Part shown: in pieces, positions 55,307-63,929 of the stretch
Numbering within the stretch: position 1 is the stretch's first letter
How the letters are laid out: each line of letters opens with the position of its first letter
Program-made: the position numbers and the translations under genes
Source of the DNA: Pseudomonas aylmerensis
GTDB lineage: Bacteria; Pseudomonadota; Gammaproteobacteria; Pseudomonadales; Pseudomonadaceae
DNA length: 64,000 nt
Direction of reading: 5' to 3'
Assembly (NCBI RefSeq): GCF_001702265.1
Contig: NZ_MAUE01000013.1
Location: 154,334-218,333, forward strand
The notes under the pieces: model-generated
What the model saw: the letters and a program-made list of their open reading frames with translations, nothing else
Told to the model about the DNA's origin: nothing
The model's database searches: none

Positions 55307-55507
55307 TTAGTCAGCCTTCTTGGTGGTGGCCTTTTTGGCCGGGATGGTTTGCTGCGTAGCAAGGACGCTGGAGAGTTCCAGGCGGCCGGCGGTGCGCAGG
55401 GCAGATGCTTCGACGTCCAGCAGTTCCAGTTGCTCGCCGGCGGTGGACCAATGGCCGGCGCCGGTGGGGAAAGGGATGAGGACGGTGTAGGTTTGGCGGT
55501 TTGCCAT
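55307..55507 (-). CDS. Small tailocin protein before the sheath
   Basis: Protein of 66 residues, Lys/Ala-rich C-terminus (PAKKATTKKAD). Unrecognised, but small ORFs of this kind commonly precede the sheath in P2/Mu-like tails. SD TGGAGATT before the ATG. First gene after two terminators. Confidence 0.65.
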   Translation of the reverse strand: MANRQTYTVLIPFPTGAGHWSTAGEQLELLDVEASALRTAGRLELSSVLATQQTIPAKKATTKKAD

Positions 55508-55526
55508 GTGGGGTAATCTCCAGGCG

Positions 55527-55547
55527 AAAAAAAACCGCTCAGCGCGG
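55527..55547 (-). terminator. Terminator-like hairpin 2 in the fibre-sheath gap
   Basis: CCGC-GCTGA-GCGG followed by eight T on the minus strand. Confidence 0.6.
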
Positions 55548-55570
55548 CAGGTATTCAGAGAGGGGATGAA

Positions 55571-55593
55571 AACGCCCCGCGGTGCGGGGCGTT
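55571..55593 (-). terminator. Terminator hairpin 1 behind the fibre chaperone
   Basis: AACGCCCCGC/GCGGGGCGTT stem with a 3-base loop, then TTTTC on the minus strand beginning at the stem end. Confidence 0.7.
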
Positions 55594-56023
55594 ATTCAGT
55601 TTGGTTGGCGATCCAGGCCGGGGCTAGGGGCCGATGCTCAATATCCGGGAAATTCGGCGATTGTGGCCAGTCGCGCAGGGCTTGGATGTACAACAACAGC
55701 TCTTCGAACTGTGCATCGGACAACGCTGTACCAAAGCCGATTTCCTTCTGGTCACGGTGGCGCTCGCGCAACCATATGACAGCGGCCAACTCAGTATCGC
55801 GCCTCTCACGTTCGAACCTTGCGGGGTCCTCCAGAGGAACAATTTTGGGATGTTTGGATAGCACCCTGTCATCGCTAAAGTGCCATGTATAGCCAATGTT
55901 CTGTGTGACCTCATACCAGCGCTCCGCATCAATCAAGACGGCGTCTGATGGAATTTCATGCACGCCCTCAATCAAGTGCGCAATCACTTCTCGAGCGTCA
56001 TTCAAAGCTAGGTATTTACGCAT
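55592..56023 (-). CDS. Tail fibre assembly chaperone
   Basis: Protein of 143 residues that folds the tail fibre. C-terminal part (RDTELAAVIWLRERHRDQKE ... LSDAQFEELLLYIQALRDWP) matches phage tail-fibre assembly proteins, which end in a similar LRDWP-like segment. Lower GC than the structural genes, shared with the fibre tip next to it. Confidence 0.82.
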   Translation of the reverse strand: MRKYLALNDAREVIAHLIEGVHEIPSDAVLIDAERWYEVTQNIGYTWHFSDDRVLSKHPKIVPLEDPARFERERRDTELAAVIWLRERHRDQKEIGFGTALSDAQFEELLLYIQALRDWPQSPNFPDIEHRPLAPAWIANQTE

Positions 56024-56032
56024 AACGCCCCC

Positions 56033-57478
56033 TCAGTAACCGAAGCAAAAGAAATAGTAAGGATTTGGTGTTCCCGAAGTGTCCGGCGTGTAGTGCGGGC
56101 GATTGTTGATAGTGATCTGACTTAGCGTTGTCGATACGGTGGCCGAGTTGTTACCTTGGGCGCGACGAAAAGCCCCTGGGCAGATCGCGGCCGTAGGGAA
56201 AGGTACGGTGTAATTAAATGTAGCCGCTGTAGCGTTAGGGATATCGGGGGTGGATCCCCATTGAATAATCCATCCTCCTAGCCAGGTTGGGAAAATAATC
56301 GCTCCATTGACCCCCTTAATGAATTGAAAGCCGAAGCGCAGTTTCTTCGGCGTTACGATAGTGGCGTCATCGAGCCCAGCGTCCGTCATCGGCTGCGTTG
56401 CGATCTTGGCCGTGCCTTGATTGTTTTCGGTGGCTTGCGTTGCCAACAGTGCTAGCGCTGCAATATCGATGTTTCCCTGATTGATTGATGCGTTCCATGC
56501 CTTGATGCACCACATCACAGCAATGCTTCGGGGACGGGTTTCGCTAGCAACACGGGGCTCCCCGTTCACACCATCATTAATTGGAGCAGACACTGTAGGA
56601 GCAAGAATCGTATCGCCTGCTTTGTTTGATACGAATGGCCCATTTGACGATTCACTGATTACGCCCGTCCTCCCACGCAGCTCATGGCTATGGCCTTGGA
56701 GCGCGTCCGCACTCCAGCTACCGATACCACGACCTGGATCTATCCCACGGCCATGATCCCAACCCCGCAAAAACTCCCCACGCGACTCCGGCAGCCGGAA
56801 ATTCCCCGCCCCTTCATCCCCCTTATTGAACGCCGCGCCCAGGAACTTCGCCAAATCGGGATAAGCCGAGGCACTCTTCACGCTGCCATCAATTTCCAGG
56901 AATCCCACCGGAACCTTGTCAACCGGAAACGCAACCATGGACCCCACCGGCAGCGCCGAGGACTGAGCAATCATCGCCTCAATCTCAGCCTTGGAATACG
57001 TCCCCTGCTTCAGATAATCCATCACCCAAGCCCGAGTCGCCTTCACCACCGTGTCATCAATCAACAACGTCACGATCGCCGCATTACTCGTCTCGAAGAT
57101 CGAGCGAATATAAAACTCTTTCCCCGAGCCCGACGTCGCCAACACCGGCTTATACGACTCTGGATACTTGACGATGGCATACAAGATTCCGGTGTCCGTC
57201 CACAGCCCGGCTTCGCGCACATACCAGCCGCCGACATCCGATGGAATGGTGACTTCGGCCATCAGCCAGTTGGCGTTTTTCTCGTCCTGGAACAGCGCAT
57301 TCAGCGGCCCGCGCCAGACTTCGCGTTTCAGCGCTTTTGCGCTGGCATCGGGGTTGTAGACGGCGCCGTTGCCGTCGCCGACGGAAATCTGCGCCAGTTT
57401 GATCGGCACGCCAGCCGCCTTGCAGGCGGTTTCGTAGGCGATCCCCGCATTCGTGAGCAGGGTGTAATAGTCAGCCAT
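56033..57478 (-). CDS. Tail fibre (receptor-binding) protein
   Basis: Fibre of 481 residues that decides target strain. N-terminal attachment domain (about 1-160: YYTLLTNAGIAYETACKAAG, AQISVGDGNGAVY), tail-collar domain (about 175-270: VGFLEIDGSVKSASAYPDLA, FRLPESRGEFLRGWDHG) and a variable C-terminal tip (about 370-481) ending in an aromatic strand (PYYFFCFGY). The tip half is visibly richer in A/T than the N-terminal half, as expected for an exchanged receptor module. Confidence 0.9.
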   Translation of the reverse strand: MADYYTLLTNAGIAYETACKAAGVPIKLAQISVGDGNGAVYNPDASAKALKREVWRGPLNALFQDEKNANWLMAEVTIPSDVGGWYVREAGLWTDTGILYAIVKYPESYKPVLATSGSGKEFYIRSIFETSNAAIVTLLIDDTVVKATRAWVMDYLKQGTYSKAEIEAMIAQSSALPVGSMVAFPVDKVPVGFLEIDGSVKSASAYPDLAKFLGAAFNKGDEGAGNFRLPESRGEFLRGWDHGRGIDPGRGIGSWSADALQGHSHELRGRTGVISESSNGPFVSNKAGDTILAPTVSAPINDGVNGEPRVASETRPRSIAVMWCIKAWNASINQGNIDIAALALLATQATENNQGTAKIATQPMTDAGLDDATIVTPKKLRFGFQFIKGVNGAIIFPTWLGGWIIQWGSTPDIPNATAATFNYTVPFPTAAICPGAFRRAQGNNSATVSTTLSQITINNRPHYTPDTSGTPNPYYFFCFGY

Positions 57479-58108
57479 TTAGTGCTCCTGTGGATAAAGG
57501 GTAGTGGTTTCGACGCTGTACAGACCGGCCACCATAAACGCGCGGCCCGCGGCCTCGACGCCAGCCAGCACGCTTGGGTAGATCGTGGTGAGTTCGCCGC
57601 ACAGCGTGGCGGCGCCAATGACATGGCGACCGAAAGCACTCAGGCCCACCGAGATCGACAGAATGTCGCGCTCGCTTTTGGCATCGGCCAAGCGGCGGTC
57701 GAGTCGGGCATCGATGGTTTCGCTGTAGGGCAAATCGGTCCAGGCGCGTACGGCAAAGCTGTAGGGCACACCCGGTGGTTTCTGTTCGTACCAGGCGCGC
57801 ACTTCGGGGCTCAGTTGCAAGCCCTTGGCCGCATTTTCCAGGGCCTGGCGGGTACCGGCCTGTCGCGCGGTGGGCCAGGCAAGTTTGACGGTCAGGCGCT
57901 TCTCCGCCTCGGGGGCCGTGGTGCTCCATTCGTTCACCGCGCGGTCCGCTGCCAGGTAGGGCAAGAACGCCGAAGGCGTGTGATCCGGGTCCATCAACTG
58001 TGGGAAAGGCGGCGTGACCCGCTCCAGCAAATAGCCGAACCCCAGGTCCAGAGCTTTCTCAAGCGGTGAGCTGTTGGCGGGCAACAAGCTCGCTTTGGGT
58101 TCAGTCAT
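57479..58108 (-). CDS. Baseplate wedge protein I
   Basis: P2 gpI family, 209 residues. Conserved N-terminal stretch LLPANSSPLEKALDLGFGYL and later LPYLAADRAVNEW typical of tail protein I. Overlaps gene J by 4 bases. Confidence 0.88.
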   Translation of the reverse strand: MTEPKASLLPANSSPLEKALDLGFGYLLERVTPPFPQLMDPDHTPSAFLPYLAADRAVNEWSTTAPEAEKRLTVKLAWPTARQAGTRQALENAAKGLQLSPEVRAWYEQKPPGVPYSFAVRAWTDLPYSETIDARLDRRLADAKSERDILSISVGLSAFGRHVIGAATLCGELTTIYPSVLAGVEAAGRAFMVAGLYSVETTTLYPQEH

Positions 58109-59100
58109 AGCGTGCGCACCTCCACCTCGACGCCCGTGCAGTACGGGGCCTGGAATGCCGTGCTGATGATCGGCTGCAGCGGTTCGAGGATTTGCAGCTG
58201 CGCGGCGCCGGCACTGTGGATGGCGTAGTCGATCCAGCTTGGGTCGACGCGCCCTTCCAGGCGATGGCAGGAGTCGGCATAGGTTTGCAGCAGCTGTTGT
58301 GCAGCCACTTGGGTCAGGCCCGAATCCGGACCGGCATTGATCTTGGCCACCACGCGAATCTTGTAGTGTTGAATCTGTGCACCTTGGACTGTGACGAGGT
58401 CAGTTTCCGGTCGTACATCGGGCCGTGCGAAATGTCGACGCACACCGTCAAGCAAATCGGCAGAAGCACTGCCATCACCCTCCCTGGACAGCACAGTGAC
58501 CATCACTTCACCGGGCGCGGTGCGTCGTGCGTTTCCGTCCTTGACCTGGGCCGCGTAACCGTCCGGTTCAAAGGTGTAGCTGACGGTCACCACGCCAGGG
58601 GTGGCGCTTTGCACCTTCACCGCCGGCCGCTCGCCGAGGGTGAACACCTCACGGCGATACTGCATGCGCGAGCCTGCTGCCGGTGCATGGGGCGCCAGGT
58701 AATAGCGCAGGCGGGCATCATCATCGCTTTCCAGCGTCGGCGGCACGGGCGGGAACGCGGCGGGATCGCCTGGATCGAGCACCTGGCGCTCAAGGCCCAT
58801 GTCCGCCAGGCGTGCATCCAGGTTACTGCCGGTCGCCCACCACGCCAGCATCTGCTTGATGCGGGCGTTGTACTTGCGTTCGTGGGTTTGCAAGCGCACG
58901 CAAAACGCTTCCAGGGCCAGGGTCAACAGTTCGCTTTCATTGTCGAGGCTGACCTTGAGCTTGGCCGCGCTTTGCGGCGCTCGGGTGGCGACATAGTCGA
59001 CGACAAACGCCTTGAACTCGGCGAGCAACGGCTCGAACGCGTCGACCGTGATAATCGCCGGTTCCGCCAGTTGGTTCTGGCCTGGGATCAACATGCTCAT
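58105..59100 (-). CDS. Baseplate wedge protein J (gp47-like)
   Basis: Baseplate J/gp47 family, 331 residues. Contains LRYYLAPHAPAAGSRMQYRR and GSASADLLDGVRRHFARPDVRP-type blocks, with the long helical N-terminus. Overlaps genes I and W by 4 bases each. Confidence 0.9.
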   Translation of the reverse strand: MSMLIPGQNQLAEPAIITVDAFEPLLAEFKAFVVDYVATRAPQSAAKLKVSLDNESELLTLALEAFCVRLQTHERKYNARIKQMLAWWATGSNLDARLADMGLERQVLDPGDPAAFPPVPPTLESDDDARLRYYLAPHAPAAGSRMQYRREVFTLGERPAVKVQSATPGVVTVSYTFEPDGYAAQVKDGNARRTAPGEVMVTVLSREGDGSASADLLDGVRRHFARPDVRPETDLVTVQGAQIQHYKIRVVAKINAGPDSGLTQVAAQQLLQTYADSCHRLEGRVDPSWIDYAIHSAGAAQLQILEPLQPIISTAFQAPYCTGVEVEVRTL

Positions 59101-59429
59101 GTCACGACCTCAAAAGTTTGTTGGCGGTTTTTCCAGCTGCCGGCAAAACGCAGCAGCAGGCCGGCGCCCTGGCGAGTGGCGACGATGACCTGGGGTTGGA
59201 AGTCGGCGATGCCGTTCTGAGGGTTGAAAAAGGCTTGGGCGGCATGGCTTTGGGCGAGGAGCAAGAGGTCATCGCCGAGGTTCTGGCCGAGCAGTTGTGG
59301 GACCATCGAGCCGTACAACGGGCGCTTCTGGCGTGTCCCCACGGGGGTGGTCAGCGCTCGGGTGGCGCGCTGTACAAATTGCAGCCAGTCATCCACGGCT
59401 GCCCCGGTGTTCCTGTCGATTCCGATCAT
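59097..59429 (-). CDS. Baseplate protein W (gp25-like)
   Basis: GPW/gp25 lysozyme-like family, 110 residues; baseplate core. Pattern IGIDRNTGAAVDDWLQFVQR, TPVGTRQKRPLYGSMVPQLL is characteristic. Confidence 0.9.
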   Translation of the reverse strand: MIGIDRNTGAAVDDWLQFVQRATRALTTPVGTRQKRPLYGSMVPQLLGQNLGDDLLLLAQSHAAQAFFNPQNGIADFQPQVIVATRQGAGLLLRFAGSWKNRQQTFEVVT

Positions 59430-59438
59430 GGCAAATCC

Positions 59439-60050
59439 TTATGCGCTGCTGATCACGCGACCCTGGTGATCCACCACCGGGCCGCTCAAATGCACACCGG
59501 CGGCATCCAGCAATAAGCCGGTGGCGCCGAGCTGCAGAGTGATGCTCTGGGCATTCATGCTCAGGCTCGCGGCGCCGACCTTGAGGTCGACCTGCTCGCG
59601 GGAGCCGCTGAATGTGGTGGGGCCGTTGACCCAATTGAAAATGTGGCTGGCGTCGTCATAGTCGCTTTGGGTGCCGTCCTGATAACGACGACGTGTCAGC
59701 GACGCCACAGCGGACACGGGCGGAAACAGACCACTGTTGAGGCCGAACAAAGCCACAGACTGCGTCCCCCCTTCCCCGCCGCCGTAGTTGAGCAGCAGGC
59801 ACTGCTCGCCCACTGAAGGGATGCGGGTTTCGGTTTGCGCCCCAGCGCTCGGGTTGAAAAACTGGATCGCCGGGCTGAGTAGGTCCCCGTGGCTGACCTT
59901 GCAGGTACCACTGGCGGCATCAACCTCCTGGCACACGCCAATCCGGCAGAAGCTTTCTGCGCGTCGATACAGGTCTTCCAGCTGGGCTTCCATTTCCGCC
60001 AGGCGTTCAACGATCGGCCCCAGTTGCATGCGTAGCAATGCATCGAACAT
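59439..60050 (-). CDS. Baseplate spike protein V
   Basis: P2 gpV family, 203 residues, membrane-piercing spike. OB-fold N-terminal part with GVCQEVDAASGTCKVSHGDL and PSVGEQCLLLNYGGGEGG; C-terminal beta-helix repeats ending in SGPVVDHQGRVI. Confidence 0.88.
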   Translation of the reverse strand: MFDALLRMQLGPIVERLAEMEAQLEDLYRRAESFCRIGVCQEVDAASGTCKVSHGDLLSPAIQFFNPSAGAQTETRIPSVGEQCLLLNYGGGEGGTQSVALFGLNSGLFPPVSAVASLTRRRYQDGTQSDYDDASHIFNWVNGPTTFSGSREQVDLKVGAASLSMNAQSITLQLGATGLLLDAAGVHLSGPVVDHQGRVISSA

Positions 60051-60053
60051 GGG

Positions 60054-60569
60054 CTACTCCTGCAGGGGTCGATATTGATCTGGATCGTCGATGTCCGAAA
60101 CTTCCCAGGTGCGGGCAAACAGCGGTTTGCCTGTGGGATCCTCGAGCAGTAACGGGCCGAGATAGAGGGTTTGGGTGAAGGAAACGATCCAGGTGTCGTA
60201 GTCCGTTTCGGTCCCGGTCAATCCGAAAGGCGCCGCGACGATAGCCGTCGGCAGGTCACACTGGTCGGGCGGCAGGCCCCAGCGGTTATCCAGGGCCAGG
60301 TCCATCAATTGGCTGGCCAGGTCGCAGGCTTCAAAGGCTGCCGCCCCGCTGGCGACCGTGGCCCTGAGTGAGACCGACAAGGCATGCGCCTTGCGCCCTT
60401 CAAGGGAGCGAACGGCGGGTCCGTTGCGCTCGACGCTGATCAGCACGCCGGTTTTATCCGCGACGCCGGTAAAGTCCTGATAATTGCCTACAGGCAAGTG
60501 TGGGAAGGCGCTCTTCAGCGCCGCTCCAATCGCCACGGGCAACTGGGAAGGTTTTTCGATAAGGCTCAT
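60054..60569 (-). CDS. Conserved tailocin protein (tail completion type)
   Basis: Protein of 171 residues between holin and spike genes. Middle part (AFEACDLASQLMDLALDNRW) and C-terminus (YDTWIVSFTQTLYLGP) resemble small tail-terminator/completion proteins that cap the tube. Assignment from position and general look only. Confidence 0.65.
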   Translation of the reverse strand: MSLIEKPSQLPVAIGAALKSAFPHLPVGNYQDFTGVADKTGVLISVERNGPAVRSLEGRKAHALSVSLRATVASGAAAFEACDLASQLMDLALDNRWGLPPDQCDLPTAIVAAPFGLTGTETDYDTWIVSFTQTLYLGPLLLEDPTGKPLFARTWEVSDIDDPDQYRPLQE

Positions 60570-60590
60570 GTGGTTGCATCCTTGCAGCGG

Positions 60591-60935
60591 TTACTGCTGG
60601 TCCGGGCGCGAGGTCGGGGTCTCGTTGACCCCGATGCGCTTGGCCGCCCAGCGTTCATAAAGGCCAATGGCGACATCCGCGCCGGCCATGGCGGTCAGGC
60701 AACCAATGGCGCCGGCAGTCCAGATCGACATGCCGGCGGCGTAGCACAGCATCAGTGCCGAGACTCCGCAGACCATGCATGCACCGGACCGCAAGGCCAG
60801 GCGCCGTACCAGTGACCAACCGCGCGCGCCCTCCTTGTCGGCGCGCCACATTTCACCGGACACCCCGCCGATCAGGGCCAGTACGATCACCAGCCAGATA
60901 GGCATTTCCGCTAACGCTTGCTGCTCGTTTGTCAT
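60591..60935 (-). CDS. Holin
   Basis: Membrane protein of 114 residues with three hydrophobic segments (about 12-28, 47-66, 70-90) and a charged tail; forms lesions that let the GH19 endolysin reach peptidoglycan. SD CCAGGAGG 6 bases before the ATG. First gene of the structural transcript. Confidence 0.78.
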   Translation of the reverse strand: MTNEQQALAEMPIWLVIVLALIGGVSGEMWRADKEGARGWSLVRRLALRSGACMVCGVSALMLCYAAGMSIWTAGAIGCLTAMAGADVAIGLYERWAAKRIGVNETPTSRPDQQ

Positions 60936-61008
60936 GTCACGCCTCCTGGCTGAGCACTACCGGCGCAGGGCCGGCTCTTGGGTAAATCCATTTATGGGTA
61001 GGCATTCC

Positions 61009-61034
61009 AAAAAGCCCGGTTGCCCAGGCTTTTC
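61009..61034 (-). terminator. Terminator-like hairpin in the tailocin leader
   Basis: AAAAGCC...GGCTTTTT on the minus strand, about 340 nt into the leader and about 75 bp before the holin. Confidence 0.5.
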
Positions 61035-61232
61035 AGTAATGCGGTCCAACATCGATCTTTCGGCGCTACTGGCGCGGTACGGATCTTTCCTCAATGTTTT
61101 TCCGACCACGATCCCTGTCTGCCGGATAACTGCTTCTGGTGCTTTACGCTGCACACCCGGGTCAGTTGCCAACCCTCTGAACCGTTATCAGGCCGGTTCA
61201 TCGCTGCCTTTTTTGTTGAAGCTATACGACTA

Positions 61233-61334
61233 AAGAGCGTCGGCATCCTTGCCGGTGTTGCCTGGCCTCCCTGCCATCGCTCTGATGGCGTCCTTGCCGA
61301 TGTTGCGTGCCTTCCTTGTCTTCCTTGGCAGCAT
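61233..61334 (-). CDS. Possible 33-35 residue basic leader peptide
   Basis: ATG at 61334, preceded by GGAGG at 8 bases, opens a short Lys/Arg-rich frame (MLPRKTRKARNIGKDAIRAM...) ending near 61230, within the untranslated leader of the tailocin operon. Could be chance; no family recognised. Confidence 0.2.
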
Positions 61335-61376
61335 CCTTGCCGCCTCCACCAGGCCTTGTTGGCTGGCTTGAGATGG

Positions 61377-61405
61377 AGAATATGCATGTATGCATATACA
61401 GTCAA
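61377..61405 (-). promoter_or_regulatory. Tailocin structural promoter
   Basis: Minus strand TTGACT (61405-61400), 17-base spacer, TATTCT (61382-61377): a good sigma70 promoter with start near 61370, reading into the holin. The spacer is filled by one TGCA palindrome, and the -35 overlaps a second. Confidence 0.7.
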
Positions 61406-61451
61406 TGCACAAGTGCATTTATTTTCAGCCATCAAATGCACAGGTGCATTT
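61381..61451. promoter_or_regulatory. Three repressor operators
   Basis: TATGCAT-GT-ATGCATA (61381-61396), AATGCAC-AA-GTGCATT (61404-61419) and AAATGCAC-AG-GTGCATTT (61434-61451). All have perfect arms with a 2-base centre and the shared TGCA-N4/6-TGCA core. Likely bound by the adjacent LexA-like repressor. Confidence 0.7.
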
Positions 61452-61492
61452 CAGGCCTTGCAGCGCCAGGGTTTGCCGATTTTCTGCAGGCG

Positions 61493-61520
61493 AAAAAAAA
61501 CCCGCTAATGAGCGGGCTTT
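61493..61520 (-). terminator. Terminator of the repressor gene
   Basis: CCCGCT-AATG/CATT-AGCGGG stem with eight T following on the minus strand, 17 bp behind the repressor stop. Confidence 0.85.
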
Positions 61521-61536
61521 GTCTTACGCAAGAAGC

Positions 61537-62271
61537 TTAACGGGCGTACATGCCCCACCAGAACACATGACCGAGGATGCTGATCTGCTCATCCTGGATA
61601 TCCTGGAAGCTGTAGTCTTCATCCGGGTGTTCATCGCGATTAAAACTGCGCAGACGAATCCCGGAAGGCAGGCGGTAGAGCTGTTTCACCCGCAGTTGGC
61701 CATTGTGATTGATGGCATACAAGTCACCATCGACGATGTCACCAATGCCACTCTTGCCCGCATTCACCCCCACCGTGGCGCCATCACGCAGTACCGGCAG
61801 CATACTGTTGCCGCGCACGGTCACACACTTGGCCTGGTCGAACTGCACACCGTTGTGTCGCAGACTGCGTTTTCCAAAACGCAGACTGGCCTTTTCGCTT
61901 TCCTCGATGACGAATCTTCCTGATCCAGCAGCCAATTCAACCTCGCGCAGAAAGGGGATCGACACCTCGTCGTCATTCACGGGGGTGTCGTCGTCCCACA
62001 GGCTTATGTCCTTGAGTTCCGAATGCATCGGGTCGCGCCCGTCCTCGCGCAAAGCGCCCACCGCCGCGCGCCCGCGCAATTGGTCGGTACTCACGCGAAA
62101 GTACTCGGCGATGCGGGAGATGTGTTTATCCGACGGATCAACGATCTTGCCGCTGAGGATCCGGGACAGTGTGGATTGAGGCACGCCGGTACGCCGGTGA
62201 AGCTCCGTAGGGGAGATCCGGTCGCGATCCAGCAGTTCTCTTAAGACGATAGAAACGTTGCGTTTTTGCAT
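61537..62271 (-). CDS. LexA-like tailocin repressor (S24 peptidase, PrtR type)
   Basis: Repressor of 244 residues. N-terminal XRE HTH (about 8-65: ELHRRTGVPQSTLSRILSGK); C-terminal S24 self-cleaving domain with Ala-Gly cleavage site in ELAAGSG, Ser in VRGNSMLPVLRDG and Lys in QLRVKQLYRL. DNA damage would trigger RecA-stimulated self-cleavage and release the structural promoter at 61377-61405. ATG 62271 (MQKRN) is preferred; upstream codons run through operator-like palindromes. Confidence 0.9.
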   Translation of the reverse strand: MQKRNVSIVLRELLDRDRISPTELHRRTGVPQSTLSRILSGKIVDPSDKHISRIAEYFRVSTDQLRGRAAVGALREDGRDPMHSELKDISLWDDDTPVNDDEVSIPFLREVELAAGSGRFVIEESEKASLRFGKRSLRHNGVQFDQAKCVTVRGNSMLPVLRDGATVGVNAGKSGIGDIVDGDLYAINHNGQLRVKQLYRLPSGIRLRSFNRDEHPDEDYSFQDIQDEQISILGHVFWWGMYAR

Positions 62272-62303
62272 AACGCGGATAGTGACGGGAGTTTTTAGGG
62301 TTG

Positions 62304-62319
62304 GCAAATGCTAATTTGC
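62304..62319. promoter_or_regulatory. Palindrome upstream of the repressor
   Basis: GCAAAT-GCTA-ATTTGC, 33 bp before the repressor ATG. Candidate autoregulatory operator. Confidence 0.45.
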
Positions 62320-62357
62320 ATATTCCATGCACATCAGCTGAAATTCCGGGAAAAATA

Positions 62358-62372
62358 ATGTCAATTTGACAT
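62358..62372. promoter_or_regulatory. Palindrome holding divergent -35 hexamers
   Basis: ATGTCAATTTGACAT carries TTGACA on both strands, facing the repressor (minus) and the Cys-rich gene (plus). A second palindrome, GTACC-AC-GGTAC, lies at 62375-62386. No strong -10 seen. Confidence 0.45.
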
Positions 62373-62445
62373 GAGTACCACGGTACTTGATGCAATGTGC
62401 TCAAACAGCGCCAGGCTGATTCCTGGCGAGCCAAGGAAGAAAGTA

Positions 62446-62772
62446 ATGAAACTCGTGCTTGCCATTTTGTTGATGTTCAGTGGGTACACCTTTGCGGCAA
62501 GTTGCACCAGCATCAGTGACTCTGACCAACGAGCGTACTGCAACGCCCAGCAAAGTGGCTCCAGCTGCTACAGCATCAGCAATAGTGAGTTACGGGCGCA
62601 ATGCAACGCAGAGATGAGCGGTAGCCCGTGCGCCGCTATCAGTAATCCTGACAAGCGAGCCTACTGCAACGCCAAACAAAGCGGTTCCAGCTGCGAAAAC
62701 ATCAGTAATTCTGAGATGCGTGCCGCCTGTAACGCAGAGATGAATGGGAGCTCTTGTGAACTGGTCAAGTAA
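62446..62772 (+). CDS. Secreted Cys-rich protein of four 21-residue repeats
   Basis: Protein of 108 residues: Sec signal peptide (MKLVLAILLMFSGYTFA) followed by four tandem 21-residue repeats with pattern SC-x2-IS-N-S-x2-RAxCNA-x2-SGS and a final CELVK, giving nine Cys in the mature protein. Repeats 1/3 (RAYCNA, QSGS) and 2/4 (CNAEM) match best, so a two-repeat unit was duplicated. SD AGGAAG before ATG 62446. Divergent from the tailocin repressor. No family recognised; small secreted or periplasmic, possibly disulfide-stapled. Confidence 0.75.
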   Translation: MKLVLAILLMFSGYTFAASCTSISDSDQRAYCNAQQSGSSCYSISNSELRAQCNAEMSGSPCAAISNPDKRAYCNAKQSGSSCENISNSEMRAACNAEMNGSSCELVK

Positions 62773-62793
62773 TCTTGGACACCGATTAAGGTT

Positions 62794-63929
<1,136 letters not shown>

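Noticed and set aside
61091..61441. 116-residue minus-strand ORF in the tailocin leader
   Set aside because: Starts upstream of the predicted transcription start inside the operators and shows no family features.
48952..62271. Complete prophage
   Set aside because: No capsid, portal, terminase, integrase or replication genes; only tail, lysis and regulation remain.
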